From assembly GCA_964017235.1 (NCBI GenBank), contig OZ024936.1, positions 50,953,028 to 51,017,027 of the forward strand: a DNA stretch of 64,000 nucleotides, given 5' to 3'. The notes under the pieces were generated by a model. It did no database searches and was not told the DNA's origin. It saw only the letters and a program-made list of their open reading frames with translations. Source of the stretch: Sabellastarte sp. h YS-2021 (taxonomy: Eukaryota; Annelida; Polychaeta; Sabellida; Sabellidae). Positions 41,863-52,469 of this stretch are shown piece after piece. The translations under genes were made by a program, and so were the position numbers. Within the stretch, counting starts at the first letter, position 1. Every line of letters begins with the position of its first letter.

Positions 41863-42521
41863 TTTTGCCTTATATCTCCTTTATTGTTGCTTTTATAGCT
41901 TCAGAATGTATTAAGAGGTATTGGGAAAGCATATATGGAGAGTCTAAGTAGCCGGTCAGTTTTACCCCCCGACCCCTCCTTATGGGTCAAACTGGGGTCA
42001 TAAAATAGCCGATTTTAAGTTTTTTGCCTTTATCTCCTTTATTGTTGCTTTTATAGCTTCAGAATGTATTAAGAGGTATTGGGAAAGCATATATGGAGAG
42101 TCTAAATAGCCGGTCAGTTTTATCCCCTGACCCCCCTTTATGGGTCAAACTGGGGTCATAAAATAGTTATTTTGGAGTTTTGCCTTATATCTCCTTTATT
42201 GTTGCTTTTAGACCTTCAGAATGTATTAAGAGGTATTGGGAAAGCATTTGGGGAGAGTCTAAATAGCCGGTCAGTTTTACCCCCCCGACCCTCCCTTATG
42301 GGCCAAACTGGGGTCATAAATAGCTGCTTTGGGGTTTTTGCCTTATATCTCCTTTATTGTTGCTTTTATAGCTTCAGAATGTATTAAGAGGTATTGGGAA
42401 AGCATACAGTGCAGCTTTGTGCATTCTTAGCTTTACAGCATGCTTATTAAAACCACAAAGCATTTTAAACTTTAAGGGACGCTTCGCTTTTGTTAGCAAA
42501 AGCATTCCTCTAGTTTGTTCA

Positions 42522-44765
42522 GCTACTTTTTCCTTAACAATAAGATGGCATATCGTTTGGGGTTCCATTGCATGTCATAAGTGAGCAATAGCTATTTTCT
42601 TATTTGTGATGGAAATAAATGTCAAATACCTTCACAAGTACCAAAGTTAGGCAAATCTTTTCATTTGTTATTCATCTAGTTTTTCAAAAGCTTACTTTCC
42701 TGTGTTCTTTATATTTTTGTTGCTTTTGCAGATGTAGGTCAATAGCTAAGTGAGTAGATAGCTGAGCAAGAGCTACTAAAATGAGTAAATGTCTTTTATC
42801 TCTAAAAGTATTATAGGTAGGCAATTTCTTCTAAATAAGTCATTCGCCTACTTTTGGGTGATCTACCACATAGTGAAATTGCACAACTGTAGCTCTTTGG
42901 ATAGCTGAGTAATAGCTACCAAAATGAGTAAATGTCTTTTATCTCTAAAAGTATTACAGGTAAGCAATTTCTTCTAAAGAAGTCAATCAACTACTTTTGG
43001 GTGATCTACCACATATTGAAGTTGCAGAACTGTATCTCTTTGGATAGCTGAGTAATAGCTACTAAAATGAGTAAATGTCTTTTATCTCTAAAAGTATTAC
43101 AGGTAGGCAGTTTCTTCTAAATAAGTCATTCACCTACTTTTGGGTGATCTACCACATAGTGAAGTTGCACAACTGTAGCTCTTTGGATAGCTGAATAATA
43201 GCTACTAAAATGAGTAAATGTCTTTTATCTCTAAAAGTATTACAGGTAAGCAATTTCTTCTAAAGAAGTCAATCACCTACTTTTGGGTGATCTACCACAT
43301 ATTGAAGTTGCAGAACTGTATCTCTTTGGATAGCTGAGTAATAGCTACTAAAATGAGTAAATGTCTTTTATCTCTAAAAGTATTACAGGTAGGCAATTTC
43401 TTCTAAATAAGTCATTCACCTATTTTTGGGTGATCTACCACATAGTGAAGTTGCAGAACTGTAGCTCTTTGGATAGCTGAATAATAGCTACTAAAATGAG
43501 TAAATGTCTTTTATCTCTAAAAGTATTACAGGTAGGCAATTTCTTCTAAATAAGTCATTCACCTACTTTTGGGTGATCTACCGCATAGTGAAGTTGCAGA
43601 ACTGTAGCTCTTTGGATAGCTGAGTAATAGCTACTAAAATGAGTAAATGTCTTTTATCTCTAAAAGTATTACAGGTAGACAATTTCTTCTAAATAAGTCA
43701 ATCACCTACTTTTGGGTGATCTACCACATAGTGAAGTTGCAGAACTGTAGCTCTTTGGATAGCTGAATAATAGCTACTAAAATTAGTAAATGTCTTTTAT
43801 CTCTAAAAGTATTACAGTTAGGCAATTTCTTCTAAATAAGTCATTCACCTACTTTTGGGTGATCTACCACATAGTGAAGTTGCAGAACTGTAGCTCTTTC
43901 GATAGCTGAGTAATAGCTACTAAAATGAGTAAATGTCTTTTATCTCTAAAAGTATTACAGGTAGACAATTTCTTCTAAAGAAGTCAATCACCTACTTTTG
44001 GCTGATCTACCACATAGTGAAGTTGCAGAACTGTAGCTCTTTGGATAGCTGAGTAATAGCTACCAAAATGAGTAAATGTCTTTTATCTCTAAAAGTATTA
44101 CAGGTAGGCAATTTCTTCTAAATAAGTCATTCACCTACTTTTGGGTGATCTACCACATAGTGAAGTTGCAGAACTGTAGCTCTTTCGATAACTGAGTAAT
44201 AGCTACTAAAATGAGTAAATGTCTTTTATCTCTAAAAGTATTACAGGTAGGCAATTTCTTCTAAAGAAGTCATTCACCTACTTTTGGGTGATCTACCACA
44301 TATTGAAGTTGCAGAACTGTAGCTCTTTGGATAGCTGAGTAATAGCTACTAAAATGAGTAAATGTCTTTTATCTCTAAAAGTATTACAGGTAGGCAATTT
44401 CTTCTAAATAAGTCATTCACCTACTTTTGGGTGATCTACCACATAGTGAAGTTGCAGAACTGTAGCTCTTTGGATGGCAGAGTAATAGCCACTAAAATAA
44501 GTAAATATCTTTTATCTCTAAAAGTGTTACAGATAGGCAATTTCTTCTAAATACGTCCTTACCTACTTTGGGTTGATCTACTGCATAATAAAGTTGCAGA
44601 ACTGTAGCTCTTTGGATGGCAGAGTAATAGCTACTAAAGTGAGTAAATGCCTTTTGTCTTTAAAAGTATTGCAATCAAACATTAAACTTGTTGTCACTTC
44701 TACATGTGCCTCCATCTCACAAGAAAATTTATATTCCACTATCTTTAGTACATCTAATTTATATG
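42522..44765. repeat. E array resumes; 143-bp tandem units (about 13)
   Basis: 42522-42720 continues the 321-bp unit. From about 42750 the unit is 143 bp (marks 42893, 43036, 43179), with TCTTTTATCTCTAAAAGTAT, ACCTACTTTTGGGTGATCTA and CTCTTTGGATAGCTGAGTAA. Variants alternate (AAGTCAATCA with TTGAAG), hinting at dimeric amplification. Non-coding. Confidence 0.9.
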
Positions 44766-44837
44766 GCGGGAGATAAATGCATGCGTCAGAATGCTTGTTT
44801 CTATATGTAATTGTGTCTAGTGCGATTTCCTCAGGCT

Positions 44838-44872
44838 GTGGGGTATAGACATCTCTGATGCTATTTTATAAA
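44838..44872 (+). repeat. Family B 3' tail fragment
   Basis: CAGGCTGTGGGGTATAGACA then TCTCTGATGCTATTTT, an isolated B-type 3' end directly before the next ACOX exon. Confidence 0.6.
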
Positions 44873-44892
44873 TTATATTTAAAAATATTTAG

Positions 44893-45008
44893 GTGTAACT
44901 GTTGGTGATATTGGTCCAAAGCTGGCCTATGAAATGATAGATAATGGCTTCCTGCGTCTGGACCATGTCAGAATCCCACGAGATCAGATGTTGATGAAGA
45001 ATGCACAA
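44893..45008 (+). CDS. Acyl-CoA oxidase exon ([10 protein letters not shown])
   Basis: 116 nt, acceptor ATATTTAG, donor CAA|GTAAGT. Continues the Gly from the previous exon: [20 protein letters not shown] ... [13 protein letters not shown]. The DIGPK, DNG and RIPR..ML motifs are conserved in ACOX1. The 15.2-kb intron before it consists mainly of nested mobile elements. Confidence 0.96.
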
Positions 45009-45089
45009 GTAAGTGCAGTATACTAAGGGGAAAGCTTGTTTGACTGGTTGTTAGTTATAACAAACATATAAATAAACCGTAAAATGTTT

Positions 45090-45476
45090 TTTTATTGCGT
45101 TAATATATCCTATCCGATGGACAATTGCTAATCCGGTCACAATATACACAAAATCCAATAACAATAAAATGAAGTTCTTTCCTTGCAGAATATTCACCAA
45201 ATAAATCACTTGCGAGAATTAAACAAAACTACGTGTACACAGTCACGCGCCAAATGAAAAAGATGCAATGACGTCACATTGTCTAGGGAACAAGGAAGTA
45301 CGACACACCACCTTGTAAGAACGCAGTCTGACCGACCAGCTTGTGGGTGCATTATGCACTCACATAGAACGACTTTTTCTGTCGTTTGGCAGGCCGGTCT
45401 GCGCCGACCGGATTAGCAATTGTCCATTGGATAGGGTATTAACTTATAAAAATTTAATTTACTTATAAATTTGCAA
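45090..45476 (+). mobile_element. Miniature DIRS derivative (387 bp)
   Basis: Left tip TTTTATTGCGTTAATATATC and right tip ATTTACTTATAAATTTGCAA as in full DIRS elements. It has a near-complete right terminal repeat (TGACGTCA 45269-45276, CTTGTGGGTGC, CGCCGACCGG) but only about 45 bp of the left repeat, joined through about 115 bp of unrelated AT-rich sequence (45137-45250). No coding sequence and no internal complementary region. Probably a non-autonomous relative or deletion product mobilised by a DIRS recombinase. Confidence 0.85.
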
Positions 45477-46211
45477 AATTATGAGACTAAATATTTAACT
45501 AAAATAGGTCGCATACATAAAAATTTACACAAACATAACCAAAACAACTAAAACAAGGCAAATATTTTGGTTCTCTACTGTTCTTAAACTCTTCTCACCA
45601 GTGGCTGGTCAGTTTAATATTAATCACCTTGGCAAGAGAGGAAATGACCAAAGATATGTCCTATATACTGCATTAATTGTATTGTTAATTGTACCTATTT
45701 TTACTCGGCCTATATTGAAAACATTTCACAGGTCCCTGTAGCCCATTGGTTAACAAACTTGGCATTTTAACTTTTGGCTCTTACAATGGTGTTAATACAA
45801 TCAAATCCAGCCACATGGCAACCTGCAAAATTCTCTGAGGGTCTATCCTAATATTGCCACCTCACCTGTTAGAAGGGACATAAAGGCCAAACTTTAGATT
45901 ATCTGAACTTTGTGCTTTTTGTGTTTACTGATCTGGAATTTCATGTTAACCATACAAACGACACCTTGACCAAAGGAAATTTCAGGATGAAGAGTTTCTT
46001 CCTTGTCATCTATAATCATGTCCTTGTACATAATACAGGTGTCGATTGCTGATCAACAGATCACATGGCACTGATCAATACACTTTGCTGTTGACTTCTG
46101 ATCGACATATAATGTCCTATAGGGAATTTATTAGAAGTATTTGTCTGTTCTCATGAAATATATCAGGATTAAACTGTTTTATATATATATATATATATAT
46201 ATCTTACAAAG
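45477..46211. other. Intron, no gene seen
   Basis: AT-rich. A TA microsatellite (about 46181-46202) lies immediately upstream of the acceptor CTTACAAAG. Confidence 0.6.
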
Positions 46212-46384
46212 GTGTTAAAAGATGGGACATTTGTTAGTGCAAAGAACAAGAAGCTGTCTTATGGTACTATGGTATTTGTGAGGGCAATGATAGTGATGGA
46301 TGTAGGAGCCAGGGCATTAGCACAAGCCACCACTATAGCAGTGAGATACAGCACAGTCAGGAGACAGTCTGAACTCAAGCCAGG
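46212..46384 (+). CDS. Acyl-CoA oxidase exon (SYGTMVFVR)
   Basis: 173 nt, phase 0 start after CTTACAAAG, donor [28 protein letters not shown] then [20 protein letters not shown], ending [16 protein letters not shown] and the RYS.VR.QSE.KPG block are ACOX1 signatures (beta-sheet to helix transition, dimer contact). Confidence 0.96.
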
Positions 46385-47059
46385 GTAAGTGTTCATATTC
46401 CAGCATATTCAGTCTAACTGTAATAGTCTGAAGAGTATATAATATTTATAAAAGGAAATGTAAATAGAGTTCTAACATAAATTTTATTAGCGTTTAAGTA
46501 CAACTTTTACTAGTTGATTTCCATGTAAAGCAGAAGTAAATTATCTGTAATTCCTTATTAAGTATATCTTTCTTCTGAGAGTAATTCTTACAGTACCAGG
46601 TACAGTGTTGGTAATTTCCTTGTTCTACCAAAATTTCATCCATCTTCTCAAAAGTCAGTTCAACAGTTCTTAGGTTTCGCTTTTGATGCTCCTATTGTTT
46701 AGAATGCTCTTCCTGATGAGATTCATGCATTCCCCTTTGTTGCCACTTTCAGAAACAAGCTTAACTCTAACCTCTATACCATGGCATATCCACCTTAGTT
46801 TTAATATCCCCTGGTGTTCTTTGTGGGTCTTGACCCCTTTCTGTTACTGGATACTGATAATGGTTGACTGTTTTTTGGTAATTTTTTTTCAGAACCCTTC
46901 TCACTGTATTTCAAAACCATAGAATCCTAGGAATAGCATGGCCCTGTGATTTGCAAATAATCCACCCACAGGTGGATATTTCTACTTTTTTAGGGTCATG
47001 TAATTTGATTTTATCCAATCAAATTCACGTATTTTGCAATGGAAATGACTGTATTACAG
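46385..47059. other. Intron, no gene seen
   Basis: AT-rich single-copy-looking sequence. An 79-codon frame at 46683-46922 has no support. Acceptor TGTATTACAG. Confidence 0.55.
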
Positions 47060-47222
47060 CGCCCCAGAGCCGCAGGTTTTGGACTATCAGACACAGCAGT
47101 ACAAGCTGCTCCCTCTGTTGGCCACGGCTTACAACTTCTGGTTTGGAGGCACTGTGATGAGGGAGATCTACTTTGCCAGTAACTATGAAATACAGCAAGG
47201 CAACACTGAGTCTTTACCTGAG
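47060..47222 (+). CDS. Acyl-CoA oxidase exon (LDYQTQQYKL)
   Basis: 163 nt, acceptor GTATTACAG, donor GAG|GTAAGT. APEPQVLDYQTQQYKLLPLL then ATAYNFWFGGTVMREIYFAS and ending ESLPE. The LD.QTQQYKL.PLLATAY motif is one of the strongest ACOX1 identifiers. Confidence 0.97.
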
Positions 47223-47425
47223 GTAAGTTGTTTATATCACAGGTCAAAGTTGGGGTTTTTTTAACAGCTCATACCTAGGTCGCACCTTTACATGCTCATG
47301 ACACCAGGTACAAATGAATTGGCTTGTCAGTCTTCAGTTGTGGTTCAGTCCACCTCATATTTTGGTAGGAAGCATTTATTGGGGTTCCTGTTTGGGCAGA
47401 ATGATTCCACAGAGTTCAGAATCAC

Positions 47426-47685
47426 TAGCGGATCCAGGAGGGGGGTTCAGGGGGTTCGAACCCCCCCCCCCTTGAAAAATAATGTAAAGGGGTTCAACCC
47501 AAAGTACAAAATTATTTCTTGAGAGTGGTGTTAAATTTACAGGAAATGCACTATATTTTGACCAGAAATTAATTTTTTTCCCGGGGGGCATGCCCCCCGA
47601 CCCCCTTAGTTATAATATGTCTGATGTGAACCCCCACCTTACTCAATGTGAACCCCCACCTTACTTAAAGGCTGGATCCGCCCCT
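47426..47685. mobile_element. Small inverted-repeat DNA transposon (hAT-like MITE)
   Basis: Left end AGCGGATCCAGGAGGGGGGT and right end GGCTGGATCCGCCCCTG form terminal inverted repeats. Inside are G/C-run palindromes (GGGGGTTCGAACCCCC; GGGGGGCATGCCCCCC) and two short direct repeats GTGAACCCCCACCTTACT (about 47625-47668). AGAAT flanks both ends, but an 8-bp duplication is not clean. No ORF. Class assignment from the CAGGGGCGG-type tip is tentative. Confidence 0.55.
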
Positions 47686-48199
47686 GAGAATGCAATTTGC
47701 ATTCAGGACCAGATGGATATACTGGGCGGATCATTCTTCAACATGCACTAGCAAGATGTGAGGTCTCTGTTCAAAGGCATAAGAGTGAGTTTGTCACATG
47801 GAAAGTAAATACAGACAGATGTGACCACATGGCAAGACGTGACCTAGGTATTAGGTCATATCAGGACTGGTTCCCATTGCATCCCATATGTTGCAAAAAG
47901 CTGGACCCGAAGCCATAACCAGAGAGATGAGAGCTAGGTGACTTAATGCTAAACTTGATAACAGCTTGGCCTCCAGGGCGTACCTTTTATTATTCACCAC
48001 AATCTGTGTATGCCCTGTATAGGGGGATATATATGGCGGGTATACTTTTTTGTAAACACCAGCGCCACCTTACCATGGAGAATTAGTGTCATCAAGGGAT
48101 GATTTTCCATTGATATTTCAGAGACTGTGTGACCCAAAAATATGTTATATGCATCATGAGAAAGGTATGTCCGGATGTCCTAATGGTTTCATTATAATA
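47686..48199. other. Intron, unclassified
   Basis: A short frame at 47697-47918 shows no complete domain. Around 47995-48070 lies GTATGCCCTGTATAGGGGGATA, another small imperfect palindrome. No gene supported. Confidence 0.4.
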
Positions 48200-51100
48200 A
48201 GTGTCCCGTGAGGGACGCTTGTTTGTATATGGGAGAAGCGACTCCGCCGGATCCGCCAGACCCGCAGTTTCGCAATAGCTTTGCAGCCATAAGGCGGATT
48301 CTCTTCATATTTGGTAGGTGTATGCAGTAGCCCTGGGAAAAATTTCTGAATATGATGTCATGACATTTCAACCAATCAAAGAAGTCACATGACCAAAAAC
48401 ATGTTTTTCAAAAGGGTGTGCTTGTCCGGATGATAAGTTAAAAAGTGCTTCACCTTTTCACATAAAATTTGGGAAGTAGGTTTGTTATATAGATGTCTGG
48501 AAATCATTAACTTTTGGAAGTGATCCGATACAAAATGGCCGACTTATTGACGATTTACTAAATGTCACAATTTTTCTTAGCGCTGAAAACGCAAAAACAC
48601 ATTTATCTCGGAAATGGAGCGAGACAAAATTTTTTTTTTGGCGGCCATCTTGAATTTCTGCGTTAAACGCAAAAATGCGTTTATCTCGATAATGGACCGA
48701 GATAGAGTGATTTCGATGAAATTTTTGACCCGCTGGGTATAAGTGCAGTCTACTGGTGACTTTTTGCAAAAATCGTTTTCCCGCCACTTTTGGCGGCCAT
48801 CTTGAATTTCTGTGTTAAACACAAAAACATGTTTATCTCGGAAACGGAGCGAGATAGAGCGATTTCAACGAAATTTTTGACCCGCAGATTAGCTGCAGAG
48901 TCTACTGCTGACTTTTCCCAAAAATCGTTTTCCCGCCACTTTTGGCGGCCATCTTGAATTTCTGCGTTAAACGCAAAAACCTGCTTATTTTGGAAATGGA
49001 GCGAGATAGAGTGATTTCAACGAAATTTTTGACCCGCAGATTAGCTGCAGGGTCTACTGCCGACTTTTCCCAAAATTTGTTTTCCTACCACTTTTGGTGG
49101 CCATCTTGAATTTCTGCATTAAACACAAAAACCCGTTTATCTTGGAAACGGAGCGAGATAGAGGGATTTCGACGAAATTTTTGACCCGCAGGGTATCTGC
49201 AGAGTCTGCTGGCGATTATCCGAAAAATCATTTTCCTGCCACTTTTGGAGGCCATCTTGAATTTCTGTGTTGAATGCAAAAACTTGTTTATGTCGGAAAC
49301 AGAATGAGGTAGAGCGATTTCGACGAAATTTTTGACACGCAGGATATCTGCAGAGTGCATTGGCGACATTTTGCAAAATTCATTTTCCCGCCATTTTTGG
49401 CGGCCTTCTTGAATTTCTGCCTTACTTGTTTTGTTTGTATGTAGGAGAAACGACTCTGCGGGATCTGCCGGATCCGCATTTTCTTTTCACAATAGCTGCG
49501 CAGCCATAAGGTGGATTCTTTTCATATTTGGTGTATGCAGTAGCCCTGGGAAATTTTTCTGAATATGCGGCAATGATATTTTCACCAATCATAGAGGTCA
49601 GAGGTCAGAGAGTAGCTGACCCAGTAGCCCTGGGAAATTTTTCTGAATATGCGGCAATGATATTTTCACCAATCAGAGAGGTCAGAGGTCAGAGAGTAGC
49701 TGACCCAGTTTTCCAAAAAAATTTTCTACCACCAAAAATGGCGGCCATTTTGAATTTTTGAATTTTTCGCAAAAATCACAAAACACAAAAATGCTTGTAT
49801 CTTGAAAACCGTGCCAGATAGAGCAATTTTGGTGAAATTTTTGACCCACAGGGTATCTGTAAAAACTAGCCTTTCCAAGTTTCAACAAATATTTCACTTG
49901 CCAAAAAGTGGTGGCCATTTTGAATTTTCAAATTTTTTTTCAAAAATGCAAAACACAAAAATGCTTGTATCTCGAAAACTGTGCAAGATAGAGTGATTTC
50001 GGCAAAATTTTTGCACCACAGGTTATCTGTGAATTCTAGCCTTTCTAAGTTTCAATGAATATTTACTTGGCAAAAACGGCGCCCCTTCTGAATTTTCGAA
50101 TTTTTTTTCAAAAATGCTTTTATCTCGAAAACCGTGCTAGATAGAGCGATTTCGTAGCTGACCCAGTTTTCAAAAAACATTTGTCCCTCCAAAATGGCAG
50201 CCATTTGGAATTTTCGAAGTTTTTGCAAAGATTGCAAAACACAAAAATGCTTGTATCTCGAAAAACATGCCAGATAGAGCGAATTCGGCAAACTTTTTGA
50301 CCCACATGGTATCTGTGAAGACTAGCCTTTCCAAGTTTCAACGAATATTTCACTCGCCAAAAATGGCGGCCATTTCTTTGGGTATGTAAGCAAACTACTC
50401 TACCCAATTTTCCAAAACAAATTTACCCTTCCCAAAAATGGGGGTCATTGTCAATTTTCAAATTTGTGACAAAAAGTGCAAAACACCAAATTGCCTCTGT
50501 CTCCTTAACCGTGCAAGATAGAGCAATTTCATCAAAATTTTTGAAACACACTGTATCCAAGACACACTGTATCCAAGATAACTATCCTGCCCAAGAACCC
50601 TTAAGGGCTGTCGGGGTATTGTTTTCACCCATGGTGTCCAGATGGGCGGGTGGGCAGCGGGAAAAAGTTTGTCCGGCCTGTATCTCAGGAACTGTAAGGT
50701 GTAGGAAGTTGATACTTGGTAGGGACATTGGTTTGGGGGTGTAGGTGTGCACTGTCATGGTGTGACCTTGATTTGACAATTGACCTTGCTGTAGTGACCT
50801 TGACCTCTAAAATCTTGTCCGGGCTATATCTCGGAAACCGTAAGGTGTAGGAAGTTGATACTTGGTAGGGACATTGGTTCGGGGTGTAGGTGTGCAACGT
50901 CATGATGTGACCTTGATTTGACCTTTTATCTTGCTGTAGTGACCTATAAAATCTTGTCTGGGCTATATCTCAGAAACTGTAAGGTGTAGGAAGTTGATAC
51001 TTGGTAGGGACATTGGTTAGGGGGTGTAGGTGTGCAGCGTCATGGTGTGACCTTGATTTGACCTTTGACCTTGTTGTAGTGACCTTGACCTATAAAATCT

Positions 51101-51798
51101 TGTCCGGGCTATATCTCGGAAACCGTAAGGTGTAGGAAGTTGATACTTGGTACGGACATTGGTTAGGAGTTGCAGGTGTGCAGCATCATGGTGTGACCTT
51201 GATTTGACCTTTGACCTTGTCGTAGTGACCTTGACCTTTAAAATCTTGTTTGCACCTTTGGGTCTGTCTTTTGATGCAGATTAAGCACTGTTAAAGTCAT
51301 ATTAGAATTCATTAATTTTACTTTTACAACTTCCCATTGTAACAGATGGAATTTCATCAAGTGAGCCACAGATTTTGCTCCAACACCACACATAAGCATT
51401 CATTGAATGTATTACCACTTCTGTATGCATGGTAATATTCAAAACATCTAAACCATAATTCGGCCATGCCAGATGTAGATAAAGAGTACATGCATTATCT
51501 TTCTCTTAGACATTATTTTCTGTATTTAAACATTGTTTGGACCTTTATATAACTGACAGTGTCCTGAAGTATCCTGAACTTTGTACTGATACAGTACTTC
51601 TGTATCTCATGGTGTTAAAAATATTTCCCTAGGCTGTGGGGTACGGGCATCTCTGATGCTATTTTCCTATATTCTGGCTTTGTGGAGCTATAAGCAGAAC
51701 TTTCTTACCTGATTAAGCTGCCATTATTTCTCCTTTTCGGGACGCTTTGTTTTTTGCCATGCAAAAACAATCGCTTTGTTTTGCAAGTGATCCTCTAG
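48200..51798 (+). mobile_element. Helentron-like element, family D (copy 2) with nested B
   Basis: 5' head GTGTCCC-GTGA-GGGACGC (48201-48218) then TTGTTTGTAT. 3' CGGGACGCTT (51738-51747) is the inverse of the head arm with one mismatch, followed by an ATCGCTTTG...CAAGTGAT hairpin and CCTCTAG (51792-51798), then a T-run. Core arrays 48500-49420 (about 150-bp units, GGCGGCCATCTTGAATTTCT) and 49700-50560 (AAAATGGCGGCCATTTTG type), with a 90-bp internal duplication at 49540-49710. Contains a B element at 50589-51665. Confidence 0.72.
50589..51665 (+). mobile_element. Helentron-like element, family B (copy 3)
   Basis: Head remnant ACCCTTAAGGGCTGTCGGGG at 50597, about four 146-bp units, tail and 3' end GGCTGTGGGGTACGGGCATC, then TCTGATGCTA (51632-51662). 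Perfect DR1 sites at 51059 and 51205. The left arm of the 5' palindrome is truncated or mutated. Confidence 0.75.
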
Positions 51799-52278
51799 TT
51801 TTTTTCTTCCTTTTTTCTTCACTTTATACTTTTCCTCATTGTTGCAAAATGGTTCAAGATATCATCTTCAGGTTTTTGTGTTCATTTCAGGGTCAAGGGA
51901 CAACTTTTGGAAAAAAAATTGTGTCCACCAACTCATTTTTTCTTTCTTTTTTTTTGACGTCCACCATCTTTAACTGATTCTCTTGAAACTTTGTACAGTC
52001 ATTAATATTACTCATGGGAGGAAGCCTATTGATTTTGAGAGGCGATTTTGTAAAACACAATTTTACCGATGTGATGCTAAGTATCACAAAGGTTGCTTCA
52101 AATGTCTCAAAAATGGTCAAATTGTGTTTTTCCGACATGTTTTATCCCATACAGAACATTTTTTGTCATATTACAAAAAAATATGGCTGTTCTAATAAAT
52201 TTTGACATTCGGGTATGTGGGGTATGGGCATCTCCGATGCTAGTTTTCAAAATCACTAAACGATAAGAACTTTTGTAG
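51799..52278. other. Intron before the catalytic exon
   Basis: T-rich sequence. A B-type 3' end with canonical CTAG termination (GGGCATCTCCGATGCTAG, then TTTTC) lies at 52224-52241. Its upstream part (51840-52220) may belong to the same element but carries no array. Acceptor CTTTTGTAG. Confidence 0.5.
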
Positions 52279-52469
52279 CTGCATGCATTGTCAGCCTGCC
52301 TGAAAGCCTTCACAACAGATGTCACAATGTTTGGCATTGAGCAGTGCCGTCTGGCTTGTGGTGGCCATGGTTACTCGCTGGCCAGTGGTCTGCCAAAAAT
52401 CTATGGTGTGGCTACCCCAGGATGTACATATGAGGGAGAAAACACAGTGCTATACCTTCAGACTGCAAG
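52279..52469 (+). CDS. Acyl-CoA oxidase catalytic exon (YEGENTV)
   Basis: 191 nt, acceptor CTTTTGTAG, donor [28 protein letters not shown] then [20 protein letters not shown], ending [25 protein letters not shown] contacts FAD. The first Glu of YEGEN (codon 52432-52434) corresponds to the catalytic base (Glu421 in rat ACOX1) that removes the alpha proton of acyl-CoA. Present and intact, so the enzyme should be active. Confidence 0.97.

Larger units (their letters stand above)
33667..42513 (+). mobile_element. Family C element, 5' truncated, split by DIRS and B insertions
   Basis: 157-bp C units at 33667-33832, 40239-40410 and 41865-42410, then the C tail with hairpin GCTTTTG-TTAG-CAAAAGC and CTAG at 42510-42513. 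The palindromic 5' head is absent. The element interrupts the E array; TTTGTTCA occurs on both sides (33659-33666, 42514-42521). 40239-40410 resumes exactly where 33832 leaves off. Confidence 0.72.
31135..44820 (+). mobile_element. Helentron-like element, family E, enlarged by nested insertions
   Basis: The 5' head TTATCTCCCGC (31137-31147), within the palindrome CTCCCGCGGGAG, has a perfect 11-bp inverted partner GCGGGAGATAA at 44766-44776. That partner is followed by a short GCAT...ATGC hairpin; a CTAG at 44817-44820 may mark the end. Between them lie two tandem arrays (321-bp units 31440-33660; 143-bp units 42720-44700) sharing GAGTAATAGCTAC. The arrays are separated by a truncated C element (33667-42513), itself split by a DIRS element and a B element. 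The 3' limit is approximate. No protein of its own. Confidence 0.65.

Noticed and set aside
3161..44765. CRISPR-like arrays in the evenly spaced repeats
   Set aside because: Eukaryotic context, units are tandem without unique spacers, and no cas genes.
47697..47918. GPDGYTGRI-like frame reminiscent of a transposon integrase core
   Set aside because: Only about nine residues look familiar; no DDE motif follows, and the frame is short.
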